Assembly: GCA_017480785.1 (NCBI GenBank)
Contig: JAFURZ010000003.1
Coordinates: 43,573-107,572 of the forward strand
Direction: 5' to 3'
DNA: 64,000 bases
Source: Bacteroidales bacterium
Lineage (GTDB): Bacteria > Bacteroidota > Bacteroidia > Bacteroidales > P3
Both the position numbers and the translations under genes were made by a program. The notes under the pieces were generated by a model. The model was not told the origin of the DNA. It did no database searches and saw only the letters and a program-made list of their open reading frames with translations. Numbering within the stretch: the first letter of the stretch is position 1; each line of letters begins with the position of its first letter. Positions 7,601 to 16,852 of this stretch are shown piece by piece.

Positions 7601-10600
7601 GTGCAGAGCACTACCGAAACCATCGGTGTGTGCAGCAACATGCCGCTGGCCGTTGTCCTTGTATCGGTAGGTTCTAACACACCCTCGGCCACCATTGTCA
7701 ACGGCGGCGAGGAGGAGGTGTTCAATGGTACCACCAGCAGCTATAGCGCGGGTGACACGCTGGTCCTGATGGCCAATGCCTGTCCGAGTTGTCTGAAGCC
7801 TGCGGTGCAGATTGCTGCGGTCGACTCGACCCAGTTGAGCTTTACCTGGACCGTGGAAGGCGGCACGACCTACCTGGTGTCGTTCGACAATGGCGCCTAT
7901 GCCCCTGTCACCACCGGCATGTACACTGCTTATGGCCTTAATCCCAATACGCTCCACACCTTCGCCGTGAAGGCAGTCTGTTCGGTGGGTGACACCTCGA
8001 GCCCGCGCGTTGTCAACGTCAAGACCTCCTGCGGCGAGATGGCGATTCCCTATGTGGAAGGCTTTGAAGGCGACGCCGTGGGCAATGAGCCCTCGTGTTG
8101 GACGGTGGTGAGCGCCGGCGTCAACGGTTATCCTGCCGTCGACGAAAACGCTCATACCGGCAGCAACAGCCTGACCTTCGAGAGCAACGGCAGCAACACT
8201 GCCATGATTGCCAGTGGCCGCATTCCGCTGCCCGGCGATTCCATCAAGGTGAGCTTCTGGGCCTATACGTCCAATGGCTACGGCACCTTCGAGGCCGGCA
8301 TGATGACCAATCCTTATGCCGACTCGACGTTCATCAGCATGGTCACCGTCAACGCCAGTGATTACACCCTATACGAGTTCAACACCAATACGCTGGACCA
8401 TGATTCGACCTACTACCTGGCTTTCCGCTATACTTACAGCAATGATTACTATAATGCCAACGTTGACGACATCAACATTACGCTCGACGAAGGCTGCATG
8501 ACGCCCAGCAATGTCACTGCCACTCCCGACAACGTCCATCCCAATGTCACCGTTGCATGGACCTGCGCCGGCGCGCTGAACAACTTTGTGGTGGAATACC
8601 GCATGGACGGCTCTGACACATGGAGTGCGCCGCAGTACACCACCTCCACCAGCAAGACGGTAAGCGGCCTGAGCTACTCGACCACATACGAGTTCCGTGT
8701 GGGTCAGGTGTGTGGCAACGACACGCTGTGGTCCACCACTGTCCTGGGCACCACGGTTTGCGGTGCGAGCGCATTGCCTTATGTGGAGAACTTCGTCAGC
8801 AGTACCGGCACCCTGCCTCCTTGCTGGGACTATACGACTCCGAGTTACTTCCACTGGAACCGTTATACCAATCAAGCCGAGTCCAGCGGCGACGGCGAGA
8901 TGATGGCTGGAAGCGGGTCGGCCGGCGAGGCTGCTATTCTGCCCACTTTCAATGTCCCCATAGTCAAGCTCCAGATTTCGTTCAACGCCAAGCTGGGCAA
9001 CATCAGTGAAGGCGACGCCATCATGATGGGTGCCTATGACGAAAGCACGGGTACTGTGGATTGGGTTGACACGCTGACTATTGACGGACAGTGTCGCGAA
9101 AGCTTCGTACGTTTCACCTACAACTACCTTGACTACACTGGTTATGGTACACGTATTGCGATTGGACACAGCCACAATAATCCCAGTGACTGGGGTATGG
9201 CCATCGACAGCGTTGTGGTCATCGAACTGTCCGTCTGCAATCCCCCGCAGGACATCACGGTAAACAACAATATGTATCCCAACACTGCCGACGATGTCTA
9301 CTTTACGTGGACCTACTCGCAGGCCGGCTATTCCGTTCCCACGCAGTGGCAGCTCTACATCGACACAATCACTTCGACCGACGTCATCGACAGCATCCCC
9401 GAGAGCCAGTTGATTACCGTCGATACCAACTACTATATGCCTCCTTTCAACACGCTGGCCGAGGGTGCCCACTATCGCCTCTTTGTGCGTAGCATGTGCG
9501 GAACCGGCATATACAGCAACTGGGTGGAACTGCAGAACGGTTTCGCTACCGACGAATACTGGATGAACAACACCGGCGTGGCCGATACCATCGTGGGATG
9601 TGACTTCATCATCTACGACAACGGTGGTCCGGTGGCTGGCTACCTTCACAACAGTAATTCTGCACTCGTAATCCAGGCTGGCGAGGCCGGTCGCGAGTTG
9701 CAGCTGCAGGGTGGCTTCTTCAGCCATGGTGCCGATGCCAACACCTTCACCGTGTACGACGGTGTGGGTACCAGCGGCACGGTCCTCTACAGCCGCACCA
9801 ACACCAATATGACCGAGACCATCGACAGTGTGTTGGCCACTTCCACTACGGGTGCGATGACCATCACCTTCACCTCCGGCTACTACGCAGCCCTCGGCTA
9901 CGAACTCTATATTCATTGTGTGGGAACTGCTTCGTGCGAGCGTCCGACCAACATCATGGTGGAGATGGTTGACAGTAACACGGCTTATGCCACTTGGAAT
10001 GCGACGGGTGCCAGCCTCTACCGCGTGTATCACCACGCCAGTGGCGACAGCGTGTGGAACATGAACCCCTCGTACACCAACAGCATCACACTCTCCAACC
10101 TGCCTGTCGACGTGATGTACGACCTCTATGTCGTTGCATACTGCAGCGCTACCGACACATCGGCTCCCAGTATTATCCGCCACTTCAGCACTCATTGGGA
10201 CGCCCCCTGCGAGGTTGTCACCAACCTGCAGGCAAGCGACGTCACGACGAACAGCGCAACCCTCAGCTGGACCAGCACCGGTACACAGTGGGAGTTGTCC
10301 GTCATCGGCAACGGCGCTCCTGTCGTCACCACCAGCAATCCTTATTCTCTTACGGGTCTGACAGCCAACACCGAGTACAAGGTGGTTGTGCGCAATGTGT
10401 GTGATTCCGCCAATAACCGCTACTCGGAATGGAGCGACACCCTCACCTTCACCACTCCGGATGCGATGTACACCATCACCGTTGTCTCGAACAATGAGAG
10501 CTGGGGCACTGTGACCGGTGGCGGCTCCTTCGCCAATGGCGCCACCACGGTCATCAAGGCCATTGCCAACAACGGCTACCGCTTCGTCAGCTGGCAGGAC

Positions 10601-10921
10601 AACGACACCAATGCCGAGCGTACCATCACCGTCACAGGTGACGCCACGTACACGGCCACGTTTGCATCGGTCAATGGTATCGACGACGTGACTGGCAGCA
10701 ATGTGACCCTCTATCCGAACCCCGCCAGCGCTGCGGTCACAATCCGTGGCATCGAAGGCGAGAGCACGGTTACCGTGGTTGACCTCAACGGTCGCGAAGT
10801 GTACAGAGCCAATGCAAACAACAGTCTTACGATAGACCTTGCCGGATTTGCCAAGGGCGCATACTTCGTCCGTATCACGGGCGAGCGCACTACGGTCATC
10901 CGCAAGCTCGTAGTGAAGTAA
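4679..10921 (+). CDS. Giant T9SS-secreted modular surface protein
   Basis: A 2,080-residue secreted protein. The signal peptide is residues 1-22, cleaving AGA|Q. Four copies of a 'DSYGDGWNG' module of about 105 residues start near residues 25, 217, 748 and 935. Fibronectin-III-like units (CxxPxNL... TLTGLxxxTxYxVxVRxxC) sit between them. Three jelly-roll 'choice-of-anchor J' type units (LPYVENF... CW) start near 408, 1118 and 1361, and a CUB-like unit lies near 1626-1753. An InlB-type B-repeat lies at about 1930-1996. The last 80 residues are a type A T9SS sorting domain (LYPNPAS, VVDLNGREV, GAYFVRI). The protein should be exported through the T9SS and anchored at the cell surface. Adhesion or glycan contact is inferred only. 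Confidence 0.92.
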   Translation: MKKYLQMIALVAAMAFPWMAGAQCTDGTPCTFTIAGEDSFGDGWEGSLTIYRNNVQLSTFTVDEDDNTQTFTVCQGDLVRIDWSGNDQYNENTFTITGGDGTVYVSNAHGYTYAPSGTVVSFTACPTCLSPFNLQAGSIMSDGATLSWSDTSNSGASYTLYYWKSGADTTVVSGILDTAYTLTGLDAASGYNFYVVAVCSSSDSSSPTATATFRTDCEGGSCNITVYRTDSYDDSWNGCLINLYQNGSLVAAIDCPSGQSGSTATYQVCDNEPIALVFTRGSYPGEMGGYIQDGGGTTLFSINSMGNYYTGDTLASVADPCPSCLPPTALSIDTVTTDEIGFSWSPRGNATQFAVYLNDSLVDGNVSDTSYSFSYLGANTLYTLGVQAVCSSDDSSTIATIGVRTSCGPTALPFFVDFEDAAYNGAWYPCWDSTIAAGTDPSVNNVRNHTSGGTYGMYLQAKNSEQYNLVVGPEMDLTSGDPINVSFWAYLNGSSRWIKAGVITNPRDTSTFIPLVTVENASGWNEYEFNTSTLTLTDSYRIAWLACYTSSPSSYGTQIGEIDDISVSFYSGCSRPASVQAAANITAHTADLTWESVSGASGYTVYYGTVNNSTDASVQSVTTTDTTVTLTGLNSDTRYYAWVATNCGSTTSDVRPFNYFQTQVSCPAVTGLTVDTTYSDGAIISWHAGGTETAWAVVVDSNDVDVVTDSSYTVSGLDAMTGHTVYVRPICDADDTGAVRSINFATACDASVCNMVVNATDSYGDGWNGNAIEFYQAGILMGSATISSGNSATVSVEVCSSAAVEVRFNKGSYADEMGGTVTDGGGSTVFTISDMSNRSSGDVLATVSVPCPACLPPTNVYLSDTTATGVTIHWTAQEGQSAWIVRVDSIYINVTDTFYTVTTLAERTAHTVGVATDCSGDTSSFASLPFITGCTGGECEITVSTTNDYLSYGSYYSSYSPQLSVRQNGVELASVQSTTETIGVCSNMPLAVVLVSVGSNTPSATIVNGGEEEVFNGTTSSYSAGDTLVLMANACPSCLKPAVQIAAVDSTQLSFTWTVEGGTTYLVSFDNGAYAPVTTGMYTAYGLNPNTLHTFAVKAVCSVGDTSSPRVVNVKTSCGEMAIPYVEGFEGDAVGNEPSCWTVVSAGVNGYPAVDENAHTGSNSLTFESNGSNTAMIASGRIPLPGDSIKVSFWAYTSNGYGTFEAGMMTNPYADSTFISMVTVNASDYTLYEFNTNTLDHDSTYYLAFRYTYSNDYYNANVDDINITLDEGCMTPSNVTATPDNVHPNVTVAWTCAGALNNFVVEYRMDGSDTWSAPQYTTSTSKTVSGLSYSTTYEFRVGQVCGNDTLWSTTVLGTTVCGASALPYVENFVSSTGTLPPCWDYTTPSYFHWNRYTNQAESSGDGEMMAGSGSAGEAAILPTFNVPIVKLQISFNAKLGNISEGDAIMMGAYDESTGTVDWVDTLTIDGQCRESFVRFTYNYLDYTGYGTRIAIGHSHNNPSDWGMAIDSVVVIELSVCNPPQDITVNNNMYPNTADDVYFTWTYSQAGYSVPTQWQLYIDTITSTDVIDSIPESQLITVDTNYYMPPFNTLAEGAHYRLFVRSMCGTGIYSNWVELQNGFATDEYWMNNTGVADTIVGCDFIIYDNGGPVAGYLHNSNSALVIQAGEAGRELQLQGGFFSHGADANTFTVYDGVGTSGTVLYSRTNTNMTETIDSVLATSTTGAMTITFTSGYYAALGYELYIHCVGTASCERPTNIMVEMVDSNTAYATWNATGASLYRVYHHASGDSVWNMNPSYTNSITLSNLPVDVMYDLYVVAYCSATDTSAPSIIRHFSTHWDAPCEVVTNLQASDVTTNSATLSWTSTGTQWELSVIGNGAPVVTTSNPYSLTGLTANTEYKVVVRNVCDSANNRYSEWSDTLTFTTPDAMYTITVVSNNESWGTVTGGGSFANGATTVIKAIANNGYRFVSWQDNDTNAERTITVTGDATYTATFASVNGIDDVTGSNVTLYPNPASAAVTIRGIEGESTVTVVDLNGREVYRANANNSLTIDLAGFAKGAYFVRITGERTTVIRKLVVK

Positions 10922-10943
10922 CATTACTTATATAGTTAACAAA

Positions 10944-10969
10944 GAAAGGCGCCCGAGAGGGCGCCTTTC
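10944..10969. terminator. Bidirectional terminator
   Basis: Perfect 11-bp stem GAAAGGCGCCC / GGGCGCCTTTC with a GAGA loop, between the convergent T9SS gene and pgi. The A and T runs flanking the stem suit both directions. Confidence 0.85.
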
Positions 10970-10991
10970 TCTATTATTATGGATGTTGGGT

Positions 10992-12299
10992 TTAGAACCC
11001 GGGCTTTCCGAGCAGGTGGAACATGTTTCGCTTGTAGGCTTCCACGCCCGGTTGATCGAAGGGGTTGATGCCAAGGGTGTATCCGCTTACACCGCAGGCA
11101 AACTCAAAGAAGTAGATGAGTTGGCCAAGGGTGTATTCGTTGATGCTGTCGACATTGATTTCCACCACGGGGACCCCTCCGTCGACATGGGCCTGGATGG
11201 TACCTTCGGCCGCGCAGGCGTTGATTTCGGTCAGACTCTTGCCGGTGAGGTAGTTGATGCCGTCGAGGTTGCGTTCGTCGGTCGGTACGGGCACGGTGCT
11301 GTTAGGCCGTTGCACGCGCAGCATGGTCTCCATCATCAGACGTTCACCATCCTGTACATATTGTCCCATCGAATGCAAGTCGGTGGTGATGCTCAGGCTG
11401 TGAGGCAGCAGCCCTTTGTGCTCTTTGCCTTCGCTCTCACCGTAGAGTTGTTTCCACCATTCTGCCAGATAGCGCAAGTTGGGCAGGCAGCTGACGAGCA
11501 TCTCCACTTTGATGCCGCGGCGATAAAGCGCGTTGCGCACGGCAGCGTACATCAGGGCGGGATTGTCTTCCAGGGAGTCTTTGCTTTGGCACAGGGCTCG
11601 CATGTCGCGGGCGCCCTGTAGCAGGCGGTCGATATCGTAGCCAGCCATGGCGATGGGCAGCAAACCCACCGGGGTCAGCACCGAGTAGCGTCCTCCCACG
11701 TTGTCTGGGATGACATACGCAGGATAGCCTTCTTGCTGAGCGATATCGTGCAAGGCTCCACGGCGGGCATCGGTGATGGCTATGATGCGTTGTGCAGCCT
11801 CGTCTTTACCGTATTTCTTCTCAAGGTGAGCCTTGACGATACGGAACGCCACAGCGGGCTCGGTAGTGGTGCCGCTTTTGGAAATTACGCAGACGCTATA
11901 GTCCTCATGGTCCAATAGGGCCAGCAACTGGCTGTAGTAGTCCTCGCCAAGCGTATGACCGGCATATACCACATAAGGATTCTCTCTGCGCACCATGGAG
12001 GCAAACTCTGATTGCAGAGCCTCGATAACCATGCGGGCCCCGAGGTAGGAGCCACCAATGCCGATAACCACCAGGAGGCGGCTTTTCCCCGTCAGGCGTG
12101 CCACGTCGTCCTTCAGCCGTGCCAGCATCTTCGGGTCAATTTCTTCCGGAAGATTAACCCAACCCAGGAAGTCGTTGCCGGCAGCGTCACCTTTCAACAG
12201 GTGCTCCTTGGCGGCTAACACTTCTGGTAACATCCTCTTCAGTTCCTCCTCCGAGAGGTGGTTGAGTGCGTGCTCAACATTCACTTTCAGTGTATTCAT
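10992..12299 (-). CDS. pgi: Glucose-6-phosphate isomerase
   Basis: A 435-residue enzyme interconverting glucose 6-phosphate and fructose 6-phosphate. It is the short bacterial Pgi form. Visible landmarks are the first SIS-type phosphate site VVIGIGGSYLGARM (residues 77-90), SKSGTTTEPAVAF, the NVGGRYSVLTPVGLLP signature, the catalytic region QLYGESEGK, and the C-terminal signature region ending in KR near the end. Start set at ATG 12297-12299 (MNTLKVNV), which begins the conserved domain; an in-frame ATG ten codons upstream is less likely. It is convergent with the T9SS gene and divergent from the OmpA gene. Confidence 0.94.
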   Translation of the reverse strand: MNTLKVNVEHALNHLSEEELKRMLPEVLAAKEHLLKGDAAGNDFLGWVNLPEEIDPKMLARLKDDVARLTGKSRLLVVIGIGGSYLGARMVIEALQSEFASMVRRENPYVVYAGHTLGEDYYSQLLALLDHEDYSVCVISKSGTTTEPAVAFRIVKAHLEKKYGKDEAAQRIIAITDARRGALHDIAQQEGYPAYVIPDNVGGRYSVLTPVGLLPIAMAGYDIDRLLQGARDMRALCQSKDSLEDNPALMYAAVRNALYRRGIKVEMLVSCLPNLRYLAEWWKQLYGESEGKEHKGLLPHSLSITTDLHSMGQYVQDGERLMMETMLRVQRPNSTVPVPTDERNLDGINYLTGKSLTEINACAAEGTIQAHVDGGVPVVEINVDSINEYTLGQLIYFFEFACGVSGYTLGINPFDQPGVEAYKRNMFHLLGKPGF

Positions 12300-12443
12300 T
12301 TTAATAGGTTTTGTTGATAATTTGTTCAAATATTATGCCGAAAAATGGGCGTTTCAAGAATTTTTTTATTCCGTAACTTCAACATTTTCGATGCTTTAAC
12401 GAAATAATAAAAAAAATATTTTCTGGAATTGAAAAAATATTTG

Positions 12444-12451
12444 TATTTTTG
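12444..12451 (+). promoter_or_regulatory. -7 box of the OmpA-family gene
   Basis: TATTTTTG followed by CACC, about 70 nt before ATG 12523. The surrounding 150 bp is strongly A/T-rich, as expected for a highly expressed outer-membrane protein. Confidence 0.65.
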
Positions 12452-12522
12452 CACCGAATTATGAGCATATAAAGCACTTAGACAACAAATAAGAATATTA
12501 ACAATTTAAAATCATTAATGAT

Positions 12523-13803
12523 ATGCTGAAAAAATTAATCAAGATGGGCGTTGTGATGTCGCTTTTAGTGACTTCTGTTAGCGCCTTTGCACAAAAGAAC
12601 GATTACCCTCGTTACAGCTTCGGTAGTAACTGGGCTCTTGGCGGTGCTGTCGATTTCGACTGGGAAGCCCAGCAGCATGGCGCCAGCCATCCTGATGGTA
12701 TGTGGAGAAGGTCGACCAACGTTGGTTTCGACATCTTCGGTATGAAGAAGTTCCACCATGCCTTCGATCTCCGTATCCGTGCTCACGTTCCCACCCTGTG
12801 GCGTGGTTTGCAGGATCAGCCCGTTGACGGACAGAGCTACTACATGGCCCGCTACACCACCCTTACCGGTGAGTTGATGTGGTCCATCAGCAACGCCATC
12901 CACGGCTACGACCCCGAGCGTCGCTGGAGCGCCCCCTATCTCTTCATTGGTGCCGGTGCTGCCATCGCCAACTGGTTCATCGACAAGGATCAGTTCGACG
13001 GCACCCACTATGCAGAGAAAAACATGGGTCATGTGATGCCCGTGCTGACCGCCGGTATCGGTGCCAGCTACCGCTTCACCGAGAAGAGCTCCATCTTCCT
13101 CGAGCTCGAACTCAACGGTAACGACATCCCCAACATCTTCAAGCAGAGCTGGAGCGACCTCAGCATGGTCCATGCTGACGCCCGCCTTGGCTACTTCTAC
13201 AACTTCGGTCTGACCGAGGCTGACCAGGCCATCGCTTCGCAGAAGAGCATGCTCACTCAGGACAACTTCGGCGCCCTCAACAGCCAGGTTGCCGCCCTTG
13301 AGCAGCAGGTTGCCAACAACCGCAACGAGGAGAAGAAACTCCAGAACCGCATTGCCGAGCTCGAGAAGCAGCTCGCCGACGCCCTTGCCAACCAGGACAA
13401 CAAGGTCAACAGCGCCGCTGCCGACAGCCTCCAGAATGTCATCAACCAAATCAAGGCCGACCAGCTCAACTACTATGCCATGCCCTTCTCGGTGCAGTAT
13501 GGTGTTGACGAGTGGCAGGTCAGCGACGAGGAGATGGACAAGGTCAAAGCCGTCGCTCGCGTGATGAAAGACAACTCCAATATCAAAATCATGGTGGTTG
13601 GTTTCGCCGACTATACCGGCAGCGATGCCTACAACATGAAGCTCTCTGAGCGTCGTGCCAACGAGGTGAAGCGCCTCCTCACCAAGAAATATGGTATTGA
13701 CGAGGACCGTATCGAGGTCGACTACAAGGGTAAGAGCGCTCCCTTCGGCGATGTGCAGTATGCCCTCAACCGTCGTGTCAGCTTCTACCGTGTGATTGAA
13801 TAG
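12523..13803 (+). CDS. OmpA-family outer membrane protein with N-terminal beta-barrel
   Basis: A 426-residue protein with a signal peptide cleaving AFA|Q. Residues about 25-235 show the alternating aromatic/polar pattern of an outer-membrane beta-barrel. Residues about 240-295 form a coiled coil (QVAALEQQVANNRNEEKKLQNR and on). Residues about 320-426 are an OmpA peptidoglycan-binding domain, with VVGFADYTGSDAYNMKLSERRA carrying the Asp and Arg that bind diaminopimelate. It should tether the outer membrane to the cell wall. Rich codon bias and a strong promoter and terminator suggest high expression. Confidence 0.92.
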   Translation: MLKKLIKMGVVMSLLVTSVSAFAQKNDYPRYSFGSNWALGGAVDFDWEAQQHGASHPDGMWRRSTNVGFDIFGMKKFHHAFDLRIRAHVPTLWRGLQDQPVDGQSYYMARYTTLTGELMWSISNAIHGYDPERRWSAPYLFIGAGAAIANWFIDKDQFDGTHYAEKNMGHVMPVLTAGIGASYRFTEKSSIFLELELNGNDIPNIFKQSWSDLSMVHADARLGYFYNFGLTEADQAIASQKSMLTQDNFGALNSQVAALEQQVANNRNEEKKLQNRIAELEKQLADALANQDNKVNSAAADSLQNVINQIKADQLNYYAMPFSVQYGVDEWQVSDEEMDKVKAVARVMKDNSNIKIMVVGFADYTGSDAYNMKLSERRANEVKRLLTKKYGIDEDRIEVDYKGKSAPFGDVQYALNRRVSFYRVIE

Positions 13804-13823
13804 TCACCGAATTAAGCAAACAT

Positions 13824-13853
13824 AAGAGGGCCTCTCGCGAGAGAGGCCCTCTT
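13824..13853. terminator. Bidirectional terminator
   Basis: Perfect 13-bp stem AAGAGGGCCTCTC / GAGAGGCCCTCTT with a GCGA loop between two convergent OmpA-family genes, followed by a T-rich run. Confidence 0.88.
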
Positions 13854-13872
13854 TATTTATATAGGTATGTGT

Positions 13873-15015
13873 CTATTCCGCCGTGACGCGATATTCCACC
13901 CGTCGGTTGTTGTGTCTGCCTTCGGGGGTGTCGTTTGTGTCGATGGGCATGCTTTTCCCGAAGCCTTTCCACCGCAAGCGCTGGCGGTCGATGCCATGCT
14001 CAATCAGGTAATCGGCCACGGCTTTGGCGCGCTCGTCCGAGAGGATACGGTTACGCTCCACGGTGCCTTGGTTATCGGTATGCCCGCGCAGTTCAATCTT
14101 CATGCTGGGATGTGCATTGAGCAGGTCAATCAGCGAGTGCAGGTCGTTGTAGGACTGGGGCAGCAGCACGCTCTCGTCGGTGTTGAAGAGCACATTCCGA
14201 AGGGTGATGATGTCGCCCTTCGCGGGTGCGGGAACGGTGTCGACGGGTTGTGGTTCGGCATCGCAATCCAGGCACACGACCGACACATCATCGATATAGT
14301 AATAGGCTCCGGAGAGGACGGTGTTCTCGGCCCTTGTCTCAACCACGCCCGAGCGGTTGAACGAGTTGAAGTTGCCGATAGTCAGATACTTCTCACCGCC
14401 CTCGGCAATGAATTCCCCGCTGATTTCATTCCATTGGTCCATGTAGATGAGGACATACCTGGAAGGCTGGGCCACCTGGGGGGTGTAGTAGGTGGCGACT
14501 ACCTGTTTCTGCCCGTTGCCGAGGTCGGTTGTCTCGTTGTGCATCAAGATGTTCCAGGTAGTGTCGGCAATGCGGTCGACCGTAAACAAGGCTCCCAGGG
14601 TGGCGATGGCATTGGGTGACTTGTCGGCCAAGCTCGCCCAGAAGCTCACGCGGTAGCGGCGACCCTTCTTGAGCGGTTCCTTGAGTTCGGTCTGCAGGTA
14701 TTCACGGTAGTTCTCCTTCGAGCAGTAGATGCCACAGTAGGCCACGCCGCTGTGAGGCTCCTGCACGCCCATCTTGTTGCGCGGCGTGAGACACTCGCGA
14801 CCGCCGCAGGCGTTGAAGTAGTCGCTGCTGCCCTTGGTGGGTTGCCACCAGGCATCTACGCCGCTCATAATTCCCAACGCGTCAATGCGTTGCGGGCAGG
14901 TGCTGTACTCCTCGAAGGAGCCGTTGAATACCAAATTCTCTGTGTTCTGCGCCAGGGCGGAACACCAGTGCAGCATGGCCAGCAGGCTGAATAACGGAAG
15001 CCAGTGTTTCTTCAT
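13873..15015 (-). CDS. OmpA-family protein with N-terminal carbohydrate-binding-like domain
   Basis: A 380-residue exported protein with signal peptide cleavage ALA|Q. Residues about 25-250 resemble a jelly-roll module (LVFNGSFEEYSTCP opening, VSFWASLADKSPNA, YYIDDVSVVCLDC). A short Pro-rich linker precedes the OmpA domain at about 275-380 (LRGHTDNQGTVERNRILSDERAKAV, RVEYRVTAE). It is likely attached to peptidoglycan in the periplasm or at the outer membrane. Its ATG overlaps the stop of the glycosyltransferase gene by 4 bp, so it is the last gene of a purN-glycosyltransferase-ompA string. Confidence 0.88.
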   Translation of the reverse strand: MKKHWLPLFSLLAMLHWCSALAQNTENLVFNGSFEEYSTCPQRIDALGIMSGVDAWWQPTKGSSDYFNACGGRECLTPRNKMGVQEPHSGVAYCGIYCSKENYREYLQTELKEPLKKGRRYRVSFWASLADKSPNAIATLGALFTVDRIADTTWNILMHNETTDLGNGQKQVVATYYTPQVAQPSRYVLIYMDQWNEISGEFIAEGGEKYLTIGNFNSFNRSGVVETRAENTVLSGAYYYIDDVSVVCLDCDAEPQPVDTVPAPAKGDIITLRNVLFNTDESVLLPQSYNDLHSLIDLLNAHPSMKIELRGHTDNQGTVERNRILSDERAKAVADYLIEHGIDRQRLRWKGFGKSMPIDTNDTPEGRHNNRRVEYRVTAE

Positions 15016-16139
15016 CTTTTATCAATTGTATTTAACATACACACCCACAGCCTGTCGGCTGTCTTGTCCCAGCTGAACAGCTCGCGTTGCCGCCGCCCTT
15101 TCGCAATCAAGTCGTCGCGCAGCTGCTTATCGGCCAACTGGCTGATAGCATGTGCTATATCGTCAGGACTGGAGGGGTCGATGTAGAGGGCTGCATCGCC
15201 ACCCACTTCGGGCATCGAGGTGGTATGCGAGGCGATGACGGCTGTCTCGGCATGCATGGCTTCCAGAATGGGGATGCCAAAGCCTTCAAAGAAAGAGGGG
15301 TAGACCAGGGCCTCGGAGGCCGAAAGCAGGGCTGCCAGCTCGTCCGGCTCCACGTGGCCGGGCATGACGACATCCGCTTGGTGGCGCATGCCGTCGTAGG
15401 CCGCTGCCAGTTCGTCCTGCCACCACACGCGGTTGCCCACCACAACCAGTTTCAAACCGCTTGTATCCATGTCTTTTACGCGGTCGAAGGCAAGCAACAG
15501 ATTGGCCAGGTTCTTACGCTTGAGGATGGTGCTGATGAAAATCAGGTAGGGGCGGCCGTCGGTGTAGCGTTGACGGATGCGGCTTTTCTCCTCTTCCGTG
15601 TGGGGGCGGTAGCACTCGTGGGCACCGTCGTAGACCACATCAACCTTCATGGAATCAACTCCGTAGGTAGTACAGATATCTTTCTTTGAGTATTCCGATA
15701 CGGTGGCGATGCGGGAGGCATGGCGCGCATAGCGGGGGAAGAAGCGGGTCATGTAGTGTTGGTGAGACGGACGCAGGTTGTCGTTGAAGTGCTCGAAGTT
15801 GATGTCGTGGATGACGGCCACCGAGGGCACGCGGCTGCGCAGTGGCAGGAAGCCATCGGGTGAGAGGAAGAGGTCAATCCTGTGCCGCCTAAGGAACATG
15901 GAAACAGACACTTCAAAGAAAAGCCACCAGAGGATGGGATGCCTGGCCGGAGGGGGCAGCACGACGGGAACGGCGTTGTCGGCAAAGATGAAATCGGGTG
16001 CCGGCTTTCGGTCGAAGAGCAGGTAGAAGGTGTGCTCGGGGTGGGCCGCGACGAGGCGTCGCGTGGTTTCGTAGGTGAACCATCCAATGCCGTCCATCTT
16101 GCCCTTCACGAGCAGGCGAGTGTTGATGGCAATGCGCAT
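15012..16139 (-). CDS. Glycosyltransferase family 4 protein
   Basis: A 375-residue GT-B fold glycosyltransferase. Near the N-terminus is the GT4 acceptor-side opening MRIAINTRLLVKGKMDGIGW. VIHDINF and VSEYSKKDI follow, then the donor-domain start YLIFISTILKRKN, and the EX7E-type motif SFFEGFGIPILEAM with two Glu residues contacting the nucleotide sugar. Sugar and acceptor are unknown; cell-envelope polysaccharide is likely. It begins 1 bp after purN and overlaps the following OmpA gene, so translation is probably coupled. Confidence 0.9.
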   Translation of the reverse strand: MRIAINTRLLVKGKMDGIGWFTYETTRRLVAAHPEHTFYLLFDRKPAPDFIFADNAVPVVLPPPARHPILWWLFFEVSVSMFLRRHRIDLFLSPDGFLPLRSRVPSVAVIHDINFEHFNDNLRPSHQHYMTRFFPRYARHASRIATVSEYSKKDICTTYGVDSMKVDVVYDGAHECYRPHTEEEKSRIRQRYTDGRPYLIFISTILKRKNLANLLLAFDRVKDMDTSGLKLVVVGNRVWWQDELAAAYDGMRHQADVVMPGHVEPDELAALLSASEALVYPSFFEGFGIPILEAMHAETAVIASHTTSMPEVGGDAALYIDPSSPDDIAHAISQLADKQLRDDLIAKGRRQRELFSWDKTADRLWVCMLNTIDKR

Positions 16140-16140
16140 G

Positions 16141-16725
16141 CTATGAGCGTTTTATGGTCTCGTCAATCACGCGGGGGAAGTGCTCTTTCTCCAGCAGGTG
16201 TATTTTGGCCGCCAGGGAGTCGGGCGTGTCGTCGGGCGTGACGGTGCAACGCGCTTGGAACAAGGTCGTTCCGCGGTCGTAGTGCCGGTCGACGATGTGG
16301 ATGGTGATGCCGCTCTCGCGCTCGCCGGCCGCCACGACGGCTTCGTGCACATGGTGCCCGTACATGCCCTTGCCGCCGTACTTGGGCAGCAGGGCGGGGT
16401 GTATGTTGATGATGCGGTCGGGGTAGGCGTCGAGCATGGCCTCGGGCACGAGCCACAGGAATCCGGCCAGGATGACCCAGTCGACCTGCTTCTGCCGCAG
16501 GTAGTCGAGCACGGCTCCGTTGTCGTAGAAGTCGGCCCGGCCGAAGTAGCGGGCCTCGATGCCGAGGTTTTCGGCGCGCCGTGCGATGTACGCGTCGCGC
16601 TTATTATATATGATACACGCGACCTCCACGTCGTGGCGGCCGGCGAAGTATTCGCTGATTTGCTGTGCGTTGGTGCCGTTGCCGGAGCCCAGGATGGCCA
16701 GGCGGACAGGGGTGTTCATAGGCAT
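16141..16725 (-). CDS. purN: Phosphoribosylglycinamide formyltransferase
   Basis: A 194-residue enzyme transferring a formyl group from 10-formyl-THF to GAR in purine synthesis. ILGSGNGTNAQ near residue 10 binds the phosphoribosyl group. ILAGFLWLVPEAML and NIHPALLPKYGGKGMYG include the catalytic Asn-His pair, and the partner Asp is in the HIVDRHYDRG segment. The frame is open for 45 codons upstream, but those codons cover the promoter (-7 box 16750-16757), so ATG 16723-16725 is chosen; ATG 16717-16719 is also possible. Confidence 0.92.
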   Translation of the reverse strand: MPMNTPVRLAILGSGNGTNAQQISEYFAGRHDVEVACIIYNKRDAYIARRAENLGIEARYFGRADFYDNGAVLDYLRQKQVDWVILAGFLWLVPEAMLDAYPDRIINIHPALLPKYGGKGMYGHHVHEAVVAAGERESGITIHIVDRHYDRGTTLFQARCTVTPDDTPDSLAAKIHLLEKEHFPRVIDETIKRS

Positions 16726-16749
16726 TGTGTTTAGAGGTGTTTCGGAGTG

Positions 16750-16757
16750 CAAAGGTA
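16750..16757 (-). promoter_or_regulatory. -7 box of the purN promoter
   Basis: TACCTTTG on the minus strand followed by GCAC, 24 nt upstream of the chosen purN start. It decides the start codon because longer versions would be untranscribed. Confidence 0.68.
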
Positions 16758-16852
16758 CGCAAAAAAAACGAAATAGCGGCAACGGAATGAAAAAATACGT
16801 CAAAAAGCCCCTTCGCAGCTGCCTCAGCCACAGGCCGTAGCAAGACTTCCTC

